Source: Brasenia schreberi (taxonomy: Eukaryota; Streptophyta; Magnoliopsida; Nymphaeales; Cabombaceae). From it: a stretch of DNA of 64,000 bases. The DNA is taken from the NCBI GenBank assembly GCA_036023115.1, contig JAYKKT010000086.1, positions 12,291,501-12,355,500 of the forward strand, read 5' to 3'. This document shows, piece by piece, positions 23,840-36,190 of this stretch. Under the pieces are notes generated by a model, which had not been told where the DNA came from, made no database searches, and saw only the letters and a list, made by a program, of their open reading frames with translations. The stretch's first letter is position 1; each line of letters starts with the position of its first letter. The position numbers were made by a program, and so were the translations under genes.

Positions 23840-25420
23840 AAAGGATAAGAAGGATAACATTCTAGTGACAACGGAGAACTGAAGCCTCCCTGCACAATTT
23901 TGGAAAACTGATGCTGACACTTAGCCTGGACCGTATTCTATGTGATAAGCAGAGTAAGAGGGATCATTCTCGTCCATGTTGTAATAGCAGTAGCACATTT
24001 ATAATAGAGGCAAGTCTAACATACATATATCCTAACAGTCTAAAGCTTTAGTTTCTTTCCAAGTTTTTAACGTGTCAAGTTTGCATTCATGGACCAAGAC
24101 ACCAGAAACATGATTATAAAATAAAATACGGGACAGCTGTAGCAGCAAAGGACCACCTGCAATTATAGGGTGTCCTGCTCCCAGTCCACTTGAGCTTGCC
24201 ACTTGAGCTGCCATCTTTAGAATTCAATTTCCACCCCGGAGCAACTCACAGATACTCGTTATATCCTGAAATAAGAATGAATAAGACATGCATATATTGC
24301 AAAAGATATGCATGTGATGGAAGAAGAAGAAGAAAACCTCAATAGGAGATGCAAGACACTACTCAATGGGCTGATTTCACTGGCATGGAAACTGTCACTT
24401 ACCAGTTGCATATTCCATTTTACGGACACAGACTACTGATTATCGTCAGCTTAGCGATCAGAAAAGTAAGATGGAAGTCCGAGAAGACACATATAAACAA
24501 ATATAATCCTTCGTAATCGTTCATAAAATAGTGCAGTTTAATTTTTCGCTGCGACCATTACATAGTTTTAGCAAAAGCATAAAAAGTGTAACTTTTATCG
24601 TCTCAATGCTATCGAACTCTGTATCAACATTTACCGACATCAACATTCTCGAAACGCATAAATTATACTAAGGATGTTCGGCAATCAACTGACTCATTCG
24701 TTGATCGTCGCCAGAAAAATGCTGCCCGGTGACAATCACCAAAAACTAGCACGACCCAATGGCAAAATCAACTGATTCACTCATTGTTCGTCGCCAGAAA
24801 ATGCTTGTCAATGACAATGATAAAAAACGAGCACTACCATTTCCTCTATGAAGTTGGATCGGATCAATCAGCAGGAGCAAAGATCGGAACTAACGTGAAC
24901 GATGTTGCAGACGTCCTGCGATATATCACACGGCCCCCGGGGCTCTGAAAAAGGAAACCTAGAGCCAGTGTGTGTGCAATATCTCCAGAAAACTTTCTTA
25001 TAACATCAATGAATAATATAATAAACGAAACGCGATCAGAAGGCATAAGAAGGATCCCAAGAAAAGAACGGAATGCAAAGAAACGATTGATAAAGTTCCG
25101 TTCGTGCATACAAATGAAGAAAGCAAGGCGGTGGAGAGAAGAACGGAGTTGTTCAAACCTGGAAGAGACGAGCGGCATCGTCCCGAAAGTTTGTGGAGAG
25201 AGAGAGGTGTTTCCGTGTTCATCCCGCGAATCTGATGTCAAACATCTTAACTTGGTCGCGAGGTAAAATCTTGTGATGCTCGGCAATCGTCACTGAATTC
25301 TTTTGATGTTTTCCGTTCACGAAAATGCTTTGATTTATTCTTTAAGGTCATTCGAGCATGGTGAGTTGCGTGTCCCTGTCATATTCGAGAGGGAAGAAGG
25401 CGCGGTTTCGCTTATGGAGG
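23840..25420 (-). other. Possible minus-strand transcription unit, product unknown
   Basis: Splice-like signals on the minus strand suggest a small gene: an exon ending ATGCAACTG|GTAAGT near 24,411, then TTATTTCAG|GATATAACGAG near 24,268 opening into ITSICELLRGGN followed by a stop. Further upstream, the open stretch 25286-24864 (140 codons) ends in TLVPIFAPAD. GC content around 24,860-25,460 is higher than in the flanks. No domain was recognised and exon joins are uncertain; a non-coding RNA or captured gene fragment is equally possible. Confidence 0.3.
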
Positions 25421-25959
25421 GAAAAGGTTGAGGCCTGCGATCAGCGGTTTCCTTCACGTGGACGCATCGGATGTTTGAGCAAACACTTATGAACAGTCTA
25501 ACATTCAACTTTTTTTGTGTGATTAATTACATTTAAATGGAAACTTATTTCTAAAACATTCTTTAAATTAAATATATTGCAATTCCTTTAAAGCTGTGTT
25601 TGATTCGTGATAACAAGCCTATGGTACTAGATTGCAAGCCTAAACCCGAATGAGCATGGTTTCGTGTTGTTATAGGATGCCGACCGTCTGCCAAAGACTT
25701 CATGATTGCTTGCTGCGAGGATTCTTAATTGGAGATGCTACATCTAATTTGTGCTTATCCGGGTCGTATTGAATCTGGTTTAGGTTCATTTAGTATAAGA
25801 TTGAAAGATATGACCGCAACGAACACCGGAAAAGAGCGAACATAAACAATTTTATTGAGGTGATTCATCTTTACACAGAAAAACCAAAACTTTAATATCT
25901 TTCAGTCACCCAGAAGGCGAACTCGTCGATAACGGCAACGCCCGATCGCCAGATGCACT

Positions 25960-26767
25960 TCGGAGGTTATATATACAAATGCGGCTCACTCCTGCGTGGG
26001 TTCTGCCGTTGCTGCGTTTCTTTCCTTTCTCTCTCAGAGCCGGAAGTTGCAACTTAGAGGCTCGTTTCCTTGCTCCCTTCCCTTCAACTGCCGGAGTGGC
26101 ATCGCGATTCCTCCTTTGCTTCGGCCTCCAGGAGAAGGTGCTTTTCGTTATCGGCCGCTGCAGTTATTCCCGGAAATTCTAGCCGATCTTGTCAATGGCC
26201 GAGAAAAAGTCATAATTTTATCCCCTTGTGTGCCAAAACGTTGCGGCGAAGTTTAAGTTGTCGTGATAATGGTGTTTTGCCTATTGGAGTAGCTAGTCAT
26301 CGCTGTAGTTCGTCGAAATTATTTAAGTATTTGATAAAAGTTCGACATATCAGAAATGTCGCGTCCCAAACTACAAGGCTTTCAAGACGGGTTCTTCTAT
26401 TATCTTGACGCGAAAACTATTATCTTTTCATAATTTGATTCTAATTTCTAGTAGTTTATCCTGTATCTATGAAAACGGGATGAAGAAAAACTGTATGATT
26501 TTTTCGATCTTCAGTCAAAAGTTTCCGCTTCTCTATTGTTAATAACTAGCCCTGTTATCGCCCTCTGCACTCATTGCATTTGTGATTTTTGCTCGTCGGC
26601 ATGGATTCGGAGAGTTTGAACTGGCTTTCTTGTTGTTTCAGTGGGCGTGGAGGCCGTTAGAGTTTTGATGCAGATCGTGCCTTATATGGCGAGCGCAGAG
26701 GGGGTAGGGGAAGCAAGGGCGGTAAAATGGATAGAATCGATGCTCTATTTGACTCACTGAACATAAT
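25960..26767 (+). other. Promoter-like GC-rich segment and RGG-coding exon remnant
   Basis: TTATATATAC near 25,968 is TATA-like and is followed by about 450 bp of CpG-rich DNA resembling a 5' UTR or first exon. At 26,640 a TTGTTTCAG acceptor opens a stretch encoding GRGG, a stop, then SFDADRALYGERRGGRG and KMDRIDALFDSL. RGG-rich stretches are typical of RNA-binding proteins, but the protein was not identified. The in-frame TAG and the abrupt LTR at 26,768 suggest a truncated pseudogene or captured fragment. Confidence 0.3.
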
Positions 26768-27049
26768 TTCACCACTAGAACTCGCTTAAGGTTAGACTTA
26801 ACTAGGATTAGTTAACCCATAACCCAACCCTAGTCTAGTCCATATCCAACTCGACTTTGGACTTGGATGGATCCAACCCCATCCGATTACAAGACTCCAA
26901 CCCATGTACATGACACTTACATGACCATGTACAAAGTATGTATATGAAGGAAACGTACTCAAGCCAAGGAGCTTTCGGAGGAAGGGTGCACGCCTTTCCA
27001 CACGTGTGGCGTATGGTGTGCGTGCCACAAAAAAATCATGATCGTGACA
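26768..27049 (-). mobile_element. U3 part of a gypsy 3' LTR
   Basis: On the minus strand it begins TGTCACGATCATGATTTT at 27,049, directly after a purine-rich tract (GGAGGAGAG), as expected for a polypurine tract and 3' LTR start. It aligns with 35009-35285 in the opposite orientation (for example GTTAACTAATCCTAGTTAAG against the same motif here). It stops after GGTGAAAT; the continuation is at 23345 and below. Confidence 0.75.
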
Positions 27050-29345
27050 ACTCTCCTCCAATTGAATCAGGACTCATCCTCGAGGTCGTGTGATATATGC
27101 GTAGCAGATGCTCGTACTGTCAAAGTTGTGTAATGGGCACCCATGTCGTCGTTCGCGCTCTTACCTGCCCACCTATCAAGATAATTCTACCATCACAGCC
27201 TTGCACCCTCTACCCTATACGCTGTCACTGCCTTGACTATTGGTATATCTTGTCTCACCAATGGTGGCGGTATACTGTTTAGCCTTTGCGAGTCCTCAAA
27301 GTATCTCTTCAACTATAACACATGAATGACTAGATGGATCTTCAATCGATCGGGTAACTCCAATCTGTAAGCTACCTTACCTACCCATTGTGTCACTATA
27401 AATGGTCCATCATACTTGAGCTTCAATCCCATGTGACTTCCTTTACACACTTTCTTCCGGATATACTCAGGTATCCGAAGCCACACCTAGTCTCCTATCT
27501 CAAGCTCAATAGCTCTATAACGCTTGTTCGCATGTTTCACCATTTTGGCCCCTGCTTGCTCTAGTGAAACTCTAGCCTCCTAGTATAAGGTCTCCCTATC
27601 TCGTATCTCATGCAAGGTTGTTAGGCAATTCCCCGTCCCATCTCCCTATACTAACTCCAAGGGTCCTAATGGTTGTCATGTAAATATAAGCTCAAATGGA
27701 CTCTTCCCTATGAAAGAACTCCTATGGGAATTATAATTGTATTGAGCCACTTCAAAGAGTGCTACCCACTTCTTTTGATTGACTAATACATATCAGTTTG
27801 TGGGTGTTGGGTTAAAGAGAAAAGGAGATGTACCCCCATCAACCTAAACGACTCTATCCAAAACAAATTGGTGAATCGAGCATCACGGTCACTCACGATC
27901 TCTTTCAGTACCTCAAAATGTTTGACCCCATTCCTCAACAATATACATGTTATCTCTTTAACACTACACTCTCGTGGTATTGCAATGAAGGCCCCATACT
28001 TCTAGAATCGGTCAACGACTACCAAAATCCTCTCGAAGCCATCTACTCGAGGTAATCCTGATATAAAGTCAATGGACATAGATTTTCATGATCTCTCTGG
28101 AATAGGAAGAGGTTGGAGCAACCAAACAAGCCGTTGACACTCAACCTTATCTTGTTAGCAAGTTGGACACATGCAAATATAGTCAGCGATGTCGCACACC
28201 ATGCGGGGCCAGTAGTACCCATGCGGTAGGAGTGCAACCTTGCGCTCTATCCTTGTATTTCCCACATACTCGGTATCATGCACCTCATGCATCAACGTAC
28301 ATCTCAAGTCTCCTCCATTGGGTATGAGTAACTGTCTAGTCTTGGTCCACACTACGTCCTCTCGAATCTCATATCTCTCAGTTCCTTCGGTCCTGACTTG
28401 GCTCATGATGTGTGTGCATAATATGTATCCTCATCAATGTATTGCCTAACATGATCCAATATCTTCGCACGCAATTTCATGATGGCATTCAGGGTCTCTA
28501 CCCTCTTCCGGCTCAAAGCATCAACCACTGCATTCTCTTTGCCTGGCCTATATACCTAGTCAAAATGGTATTCTTTAAGAGTCTCAAGCCAACGAGCCTG
28601 TCTAAGGTTAAACTTCTTCTATGTCTTAAGAATGTATTTGCCACATTATCCATGAGGACAGAAAAATGAGATCCAAGGAGATAGACTCTCTAGATTTATA
28701 GGTAATGCATGATTGTTAGCAACTCTCTCTCATGTGAGGGATACCGAATTTCTGCATCTTTCAACTTTCGACTTTCAAAAGTTATAGGATGCCCATCCTG
28801 TGTGAGAACATCACCAAGTGCTTAGTTACTTGCATCCGTGTGTACCTCAATGGGTTTTGTGAAGTTGGGAAGGTGTAAGACTGACTCCTTACACACTTAG
28901 ATGTCCTCTCCCAAGTTCTTCCTTTCTTCAACAACACAGGGAACCCATATGGTGATTTTGTAGGTTGTATCATACTTGCTTTTAGGAGCTCTCCCAACTA
29001 TCTCCTAAGATCCTCTAACTCTGAAGGACTCATTCTATAGGTGGCTTTGGAAGACACTCTCGCTCCCTGTTCCAACACAATCTCATGGTCGGTTGTCCGC
29101 TTAGGTAGTAGAGTTTTGGGAAGTTCGGGTGGCATAGTATCTAGGAATATATGTAATACTCTCCAAATATCGTGTGGAATCTCATCACCGTTACTATCTC
29201 TTTTAGACTCCTTCAAAACAACGAGTAGTGTAGGATGACCCTTACGTAACCCCGATTTGATTTGCATGGCTAAAAGAATCATAGCCCCACACGTCGAGAA
29301 TGGAGTATTTGTGATCTCATCAAGTCATCTTATTTGGCTACCCAT
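27050..29345 (-). pseudogene. Ty3/gypsy pol remnant (RT entry, RNase H, integrase)
   Basis: Minus-strand order: a protease-RT linker and RT entry (29282-28998, YRMSPSELEDLRR), then QPTKSPYGFPVLL (28997 on), after which most of the RT palm is missing. RNase H-like residues follow (about 28,800-28,650), then the integrase HHCC zinc finger (28406-28155, GYYWPRMVCDIADY and CPTCQ), the integrase core (about 28,050-27,800) and a C-terminal segment next to the polypurine tract. Many stops and a large RT deletion make it inactive. It belongs to the LTR ending at 27,050. Confidence 0.75.
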
Positions 29346-29479
29346 TTTGACAACCAACTTTTGTATTCTTTCTTTGCATTTTAGGTCTCTCGGTATAATC
29401 ATTTGTAGCTCCCTTTTGGGATAATGTATCCTATAAATATAGATGTCTAGAGATCATTGGTTTACCTATCATGGTGGTA

Positions 29480-30020
29480 ACACTATTCCTTTAGTTTACG
29501 AGAATTTTGACATCCCCAGACTTTCTTTACATTTCTCTTGGGATGACTTCATCTATAAATACTCGAGTCATATTGAATGAGGAACATCATGCTTTCTTGC
29601 TTTTATGGTTCCATCATATTACTTGCCAACATGATGAAAGACTCCATTTTGATGAGTCCACTATGGATGCAATGATTCATGGCTTATATTTCATTATTTA
29701 GTCTTTGGGGCAATACCTTTCCCCTCAAATTGGGAGATCACGTAAAAGAAGGCTCTAGTTTATGCATTGAGGCCTGAACAACATGTAGTCCATTATGCCC
29801 ACAAGTTGTCTCTACAAGCAAAACAACCATCATGTGTGTATCTACAAATACTGTAAGGCCCACCTAAAGACATCTATGAGATTAGAGGCAGCACCTTCTC
29901 ACGTCAGGGATCTTGAAGGTATAAGGTTGTTGACCCAAGCTAAGATCGACCTCCTTAAAGTGCAGCTTGAGGTTCTTTATAAATACCACCACGATATCCT
30001 TGCCAAAGCTTCTTGAATTT
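29480..30020 (+). pseudogene. Possible plant-mobile-domain fragment of another retroelement
   Basis: Two short open stretches (29507-29701 and 29795-30016) lie head-to-tail on the + strand. The first resembles plant mobile domain sequence (HHAFLLLWFHH); the second is helix-rich (LTQAKIDLLKVQLEVL) like the coiled part that often follows it. The similarity is by eye only and weak. Confidence 0.3.
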
Positions 30021-30289
30021 TATCTGACCTCAATTATCTGATGTCCCAATCATCAATCACTTATGAGACAGAGGTCAAGGTGTCTCGAGGGTTTGTCTAA
30101 GAAACACAAGAGTTACATTTTGTGCCGGCCAAACAAGGGAACCTCAAGAAGGATGCCGAGCTTGATACCCTCAAAATCAGTAGCATGGTAAGACCTTTGT
30201 TAAGATGTAAGATCCATCCTAATTGGTGGACCACTTGCCAAAATTTGGGTCCTTTGCATCTATTAAAAAGATTGCTTTCCATATGAGGT

Positions 30290-30950
30290 CTCTTTCCTAG
30301 AATTGTTTTGGTCGAAGATGCTTATTATATGCTTGTACGACCTTGTGCTTGTTGGTTAATAAATTATCCAAGGCCATCATGATTGACTATAGATTCATTA
30401 AGCTATAAGTCATTACACCTAGCTACATGCAATGACTTAATATCGATTTCCATTGGCAACATTACATCATGCCTATAACTTGGATGAAACATGACTAAAC
30501 CCATCATTGAAGTCTTGGAGTTTTGGTACACCCATATGACTTTGGATAAGACCTCATAACACTTATGAGGGTTGTTCTTGAGGGATTTATTAATCATATC
30601 AACAATGATCTTATTAGTGGCATTGGCATGCTCATTTGTCTACCCATTAGGAGTTGAATATATCAGCTTAATCCCAAAAGCTCCCAAGCTACTTTTTCTC
30701 CTATGAACATTATCTCTTAGTCGACCATTATGGATTGAGGGATACCAAACCAAAAAATAATATAATCATTAATGAATTTTGATCACATCATCCTAGGTAA
30801 CTCTCTTCATTGATAAAGCTTTGACCCATTTAGTGAAATAGTCGGTGGCAAAATTATGAATATATGACCCTAGAGGATTTAGGTTGATTTTTCTTGATTA
30901 GGTCCATAGCACAACCTTTGAATGACCACGACTTAATGATTGGGTGAAAT
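30290..30950 (-). pseudogene. Ty3/gypsy integrase fragment
   Basis: The minus-strand stretch 30597-30403 encodes VIWVYQNSKTSMMGLVMFHP, then VMLPMEI and SLHVARCNDL, the end of a plant gypsy integrase core. Upstream minus sequence to about 30,950 continues the core with stops. It is unlike the integrase at 27,050-28,400 and comes from a different element. Confidence 0.6.
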
Positions 30951-31099
30951 GAACCTAGCACCTTTTGTAAAGTTTGAAAGCATTGACACCAGTACTATAC
31001 TTTATAGGGAGTTATCAAGAATCATGTCCAAAAAACTTGGCATGTTATTTGTCATTTATGTGAATGCCTATAAATAGGCATGTCTAATGAAAGATGACA

Positions 31100-32230
31100 T
31101 CGAGAAATCAATGATGCAATTACAATTTCTTTTTTCTTTTACTTTTCCTAGGAGTAGATGTAACATATTTTTCTCTTCTTAAGCACATTTTGGTCCCTAC
31201 GCAACCCCATTGGAAGTTATGCATAGTCAAATTCTCGAGGATATATTCCATTATTATTTCTCTCTTGAGAATGAGGGTTAGAGTTCTTTAGCACCCATTT
31301 TATTTTGTGGCATTCTCCTCAAGCTTCCCGTGTTCAACCATTCGTATGGGATTGTCACTTCAAATGACAACACATTTATGGAACACCCAATAAGACAAAC
31401 TTCTTTGCAGGGTTGCTCAGTTTATGCAGACTCAATCCGTCGAGTTTATTCCATGGCACCATCTAACACAAATATTGATCATTCATCCCCAATACATGCA
31501 CTCGACCCCCAATCTCAAAAGATCTAGTCAGACATTCCCCACTCTATAGACTAAGATTACGTTAGCTATGCCTCATGTCTATTTAAATGAAGATGTTGTT
31601 CCTGAATGCCTCCAACCAATAGTTAATGACTAGTTTTATGGATAGTTTGAGGATGTTCAAACAATAGTGTTTTGCTCGATGGAAGAAGTCATGCTTATAA
31701 TGTTCGTTGATCAGTTGGATACTATCCGAGATAAGGATTTGCTTGTAGAGAGATAAAGGCAAGAAGTTGTTGTTCAAACACCATGCTAGTGAGCACCAAT
31801 ATTCAACACTTCAACAAAGAGCCAAAATATCTCAAGACCGTCTGGGACTTGAGGGCCTGACTTGTAGTATGGATGAGTTGTCAGTCTCAATTTTATTCTT
31901 TCAAACGGTTGCAACCACATATATTACCTCGATGTCGTCCAATATGTTAGAGGATGCTTATCAAATGTTGGGCTATGTACCTTGGACCTCATTCCTCAAT
32001 TTCTCCAAGATCTCCAAGCTTTATGGTAATCCAAACGAGATGGATCCTACCATAAGCACAACCACCATACTTTGGGCCACCGATCTCTGACCGAATTTGA
32101 TATACCAACTTAAGGGAATGTCATTCCAAATACCTGTTTTCACTAGCAAACCACAAGTTTGTATTAGACCATCAGATGTTGGATCCAACACTAGAGGTAG
32201 AAGATACTCCGATGAATCATGATAGGGTTA
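31100..32230 (+). other. Retroelement-derived sequence, poorly resolved
   Basis: The longest open stretch (31767-32090) encodes QRAKISQDRLGLEGL-type helical sequence without a recognised domain. Position suggests the leader or N-terminal gag of the + strand gypsy gag that follows. Confidence 0.3.
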
Positions 32231-32234
32231 TCGA

Positions 32235-33060
32235 CGTAGTTTGAAACACTTTTGGAATTGGGGTATAGACTCTCGACATTGAGGTGGATCGTAAGCCATA
32301 TCCCGATTAGATTGATAGGCTTGCACCAATCCTGAGGGGTTTCAAAACTAGGTTTACCACTTTTGGGAGATAAGATGATAAATATATAAGGGAGCATTTA
32401 GCTCGTTTCACTCTCAAGTGTGGAGAATTAGACAATAGTAAAATGCATAATCTTAAACTTTTTGTTTCTTTCCTCACATGTCAAGCTTATGCTTGGTATA
32501 CTTCATTGAAAATATCACCCATGCAAACTTGATATGAGATGCAAATGGCATTTCTCAAGCACTATAACAAGATCATCCCCAGCCAATACCTATATATTTA
32601 ACGGATCTTCTTCAAAGAGTTGGGGAAATTATTGAGGTCTTGTTCAAGAAATTCCATGAGTTGGTTACATGTTACTAAATGAGATTCATTGAGGCCCCAT
32701 ATGTGGCCTTAACATAGAATTGCTTGCACAAAGAGATTACAAAGGTCTTAGCTGAATATTTTTACCTAACTTTGGTTCAATTCGCTAATCATATGACGAA
32801 GGTTAAATACATCCTCAACACCTCAGATGTATTAGACAATAAGCTCCAAGATGTAATCAACGACAAGCTTTGATTTCTTTCTTGGAAGATATGATGCAAG
32901 ATACCGATGATGAGTTTGACTTTGCTGAAGTTATAACACAGGGACCTCCTTATGTTTGCAATGCTCTTCACCCCCAAAGGAGAAAAGGAAAGAAGCCAAT
33001 GAGAAAAAAATTGACTTTTCAAAAGCCGATTAGATCTTTGATATACCTTTGAAAGATCGA
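32235..33060 (+). pseudogene. Ty3/gypsy gag remnant
   Basis: With stops, the + strand reads as a retrotransposon gag: REHLARFTLKCGEL, then LKLFVSFLTCQAYAWYTSL (the conserved WYTSL block near 32,500), then FLKHYNKIIPS. A short Lys-rich end follows (32,990-33,050). Orientation is opposite to the pol remnant at 27,050-29,345. Confidence 0.65.
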
Positions 33061-33179
33061 CAAATCCATTTGTCAGAAGGCTATTCAATACTATCTCCAT
33101 ATGAGATTAAGAAGGTGACGCAAGACTACAATTGGTACAACCTAACTTTGCATGGTATTGTAAACAAATTTTTTTGGTC

Positions 33180-35008
33180 TAGCATGGACTTAAAACTTTG
33201 TTTGTAAAAATTGTGTGCGAGTGTGCTCACTAGCAGAATTGGAAAGTAGATTTTTATCGACATAGGCCTTCTTGAATTAGTGCTCAAGGGTCAGCCTAGA
33301 CGATTAGGAAGAGTGATTTTAGAATCTGAAGTTTTTTCTAAACAATTTCAACTTAAAACCACCTTTTCAAAAGGGCATCAATTTCACTTGGTCAAACAAG
33401 ATTTAGTTATGTGAAAACATAATTGGTTCTGTTTTACATTATAAGAGTTTATATTTTTTAGCCACTTTATAGGGATCCAAAAATCTCAAAAATTTTACTT
33501 GAGTGAGAACTGTGTATGAAGTTTTATTGAAAATTTTTATTCATATTTTGGGCCTTTGGATTATTAAATAAAAAACCTGAGAAAAACTTCTAACTGAATG
33601 CTATTCTAAAAGTTTGAATTGTATCTATAACTAAGATACAAGGTCTTAGTAAAATACTCGTATCTTCGTACATATGCTTCCTATTTCTATGAAAATTATC
33701 AAGTTAGAAAGCTATAGATGTTACCTTTATGAGTAAACTATTCTTGAAGTATTTGGATACCTATGGACTGAGTTGTGATGGTTTTATTGACATTTGTTAC
33801 AAGCTTTTGGTCACAGACAGGTTCGGTTTCGGGTTGGGTTTCATCCTTACTAAAAAATTTTATCAATCTCACCTATGTCCAAAATTTGCGAGAATTTTAC
33901 CAGATATTGGCCAGTATGTGTACCACTCATGAACTAAATTTGAGAATATTTTGCTTAGAGATGGTGACTGAAAAATTTAGAGATCATACAAGGTTTGTGT
34001 AGTATGCTAAAATCTGCAAAAAAAATTATAGAAAATAATGATCCATCTGGTTAGAATCTTAATGATTTAGTGATCATTCAAAGAATTTTATTGAGGACTT
34101 ATGCTCGTTCAAGGAGGAACTCATCTACATATAGATCCTTGGAGCATCTCTCTCGAGAAAAATTGCTTTCTTGGAAAATATATGTGATCATAGCCTATGA
34201 CCTCCCGTAAAACAAACTTATGGGTAATTAATCCACCATAAGAGTGATTACATACTCATGTCATCATATGTAAATGTGGCAGCTATGTCCCTCTTATGGC
34301 TTCTTGAATTGAATTCGAAGCACTAAATACACCCAACAAAAAGAGAAAGAATGATATAATACATTAGTATAGAACAACTGAGAATGTATAAGATATAACA
34401 TATATTGGGTAGAAGAAATGAAATCTTCCGAAAGTTACGGATTCCTCTGACCTAGCCCTCTCTTTTGGGTTTTCGAATTGAGATGACCCTCCTTTGCAAT
34501 ACCATGAAATGGTTGCTATTCTTGAGATTACAAAGGATTGGAGACAATAACTCCAAGCTTACAACAAGAACAAACAACAAAAAAGGGTAGAAGATGATGG
34601 CTTGAGGCTTCTCTCTCTCTAGGTCTCTCTCTTTCTCTCTCTTCCTTAGATGAACTCCCCCTTGGGATGGGAATGAGCTCCCTCATGTCCTCCTTGGTTG
34701 GGCTTATAATTCTTGGGTTGGAATCCCCCTTCTTGGTTACCCACATCCTCCTTTTATAGTCATTTTCTTGAGTCAAATCCTTTTGAGTTGTTGGACCCAA
34801 TCCAGACCCAAATCTAATTCATTCACAGGTGTTTTCATGTGGAAAAGGCAATTGGGCTCATGTGCCATGTGTTGTGAACAGATGAGCATGATTTTGGCAC
34901 ATTTGGAGCAAGTTTTAGTACGTAAGAGTCATTTCGCACAAAAGGCCCATAGGGGTGCACGTGGGGCGGTCCCCACATGTTAGGGGGTACTCGCCAGGTG
35001 CCAAGGGG
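33180..35008. other. Non-coding retroelement debris
   Basis: No intact coding sequence. 33,270-33,300 (CTCAAGGGTCAGCCTA) matches in reverse complement the end of the solo LTR near 62,568-62,585, so part of this stretch is probably a relative of that LTR in the opposite orientation. Near 34,755 the minus strand has CTATAAAAGGAGG, a TATA-like box. A CT repeat lies at 34,608-34,645. Confidence 0.4.
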
Positions 35009-35935
35009 TGTCACGATCATGATTTTCATGGAGCACGAACTGTACGCCGCACGTGCAAAGAGGTGTGCATCCGTCCTCCAGAAACTCCTTGGCTTGAATA
35101 CATTTCCTTTGTATACATAGTCATGTAAGTGAATCATGTACATGGGTTGGAGTCTTATAACTGAATGGAGTTGGATCCATTGAAGTCCAAAGTCGAGTTG
35201 GATATGGACTAGACTAGGGCTACATTATGGGTTAACTAATCCTAGTTAAGTCTAACCTTAAGTGAGTTCTAGTGGTGAAATATTCTTTGCAATATCCAGC
35301 CAACTAGAAGGCTCTAGAGTGAACCGGCTACACTTGGAGCAAGTCTATAAATACCCGAGTAGCTGAGTATTGAGTGATTCTTTGATCAATCCTTGATATA
35401 ACTTAGATCCTTGGAGAGAGAGTGACTCGAGACTTGTAAGTATTCACTAGGAGTGAGTCTTAGTGAGATCTAGGCTGGTTGAGTGAGAGTGTGAGAAAAC
35501 TTCAAGAGCTACATTATGGGTTAACTAATCCTAGTTAAGTCTAACCTTAAGTGAGTTCTAGTGGTGAAATATTCTTTGCAATATCCAGCCAACTAGAAGG
35601 CTCTAGAGTGAACCGGCTACACTTGCAGCAAGTCTATAAATACCCGAATATCTGGGTATTGAGTGATTCTTTGATCAATCCTTGATATAACTTAGATCCT
35701 TGGAGAGTGAGAGAGACTCGAGACTTGTAAGTATTCACTAGGAGTGAGTCTTAGTGGGATCTAGGCTGGTTGAGTGAGAGTGTGAGAAATCTTCAAGAGC
35801 TGTGAGCAACTCTAGTCATGTCTTTGCTTATTCTTTGGTGAAATAAAGCTTGACAATTTCTAGTTCCTTAGTTGATCTTCGTGAGCACGTATGCACCTGT
35901 GCGTGTGTGTGCATGGAACCTAGAATGACTAAGGA
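35009..35935 (+). mobile_element. Gypsy LTR with an internal 289-bp tandem duplication
   Basis: It starts TGTCACGATCATGATTTTC and ends near GACTAAGGACA. It is homologous to the split minus-strand LTR (26768-27049 plus 22990-23345). Two near-identical copies of a 289-bp block containing TCTATAAATACCC (TATA-like) run from 35,219 to about 35,798, so this LTR has two core-promoter copies. GGTGAAATAAAGC near 35,838 is a polyadenylation-like signal. Whether it is a solo LTR or the end of the + strand gag element is unresolved. Confidence 0.75.
35219..35798. repeat. 289-bp tandem duplication inside an LTR
   Basis: The block starting GCTACATTATGGGTTAACTA recurs at 35,219 and 35,508 and continues in parallel to AAGAGCT. 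The copies differ at only a few positions, for example GAGTAGCTGAG versus GAATATCTGGG. The junction falls at the shared AGAGCT. Confidence 0.92.
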
Positions 35936-35969
35936 CACTTCCGATAGTAAGAACGTGTAAAGAAGAAAG

Positions 35970-36190
35970 AAGATCTGTAAGAAGGTATGAGAAACTAAAT
36001 TTGGAAACTATTAAAAGAGGTAGAGGATGACCACAAAAAGTGTTGGAAAGAAATACTAAAGAATGATCTAGCTTATTGTGAGTTAACGGCTAACATGGCG
36101 CATGATAGAGCTCTGTGGAAACAAAGAATCCATGTAGCCGACCCCATCTAGTATGGGAAAAGGCTTAGTTGTTGTTGGTGGTGGTGGTGT
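35970..36190 (+). mobile_element. 5'-truncated RTE-like LINE tail (copy G)
   Basis: It matches the last about 200 bp of LINE A (AGAAGGTATGAGAAACTAAA to CCGACCCCATCTAGTATGGG) and ends in TTGTTGTTGGTGGTGGTGGTG, a (TTG)n tail that has become (TGG)n. It abuts the right side of the gypsy LTR. No clear target duplication. Confidence 0.75.

Noticed and set aside
24864..25286. A confident 140-aa protein-coding gene on the minus strand
   Set aside because: No domain, and splice-like signals cross it; kept only as an unresolved transcription unit.
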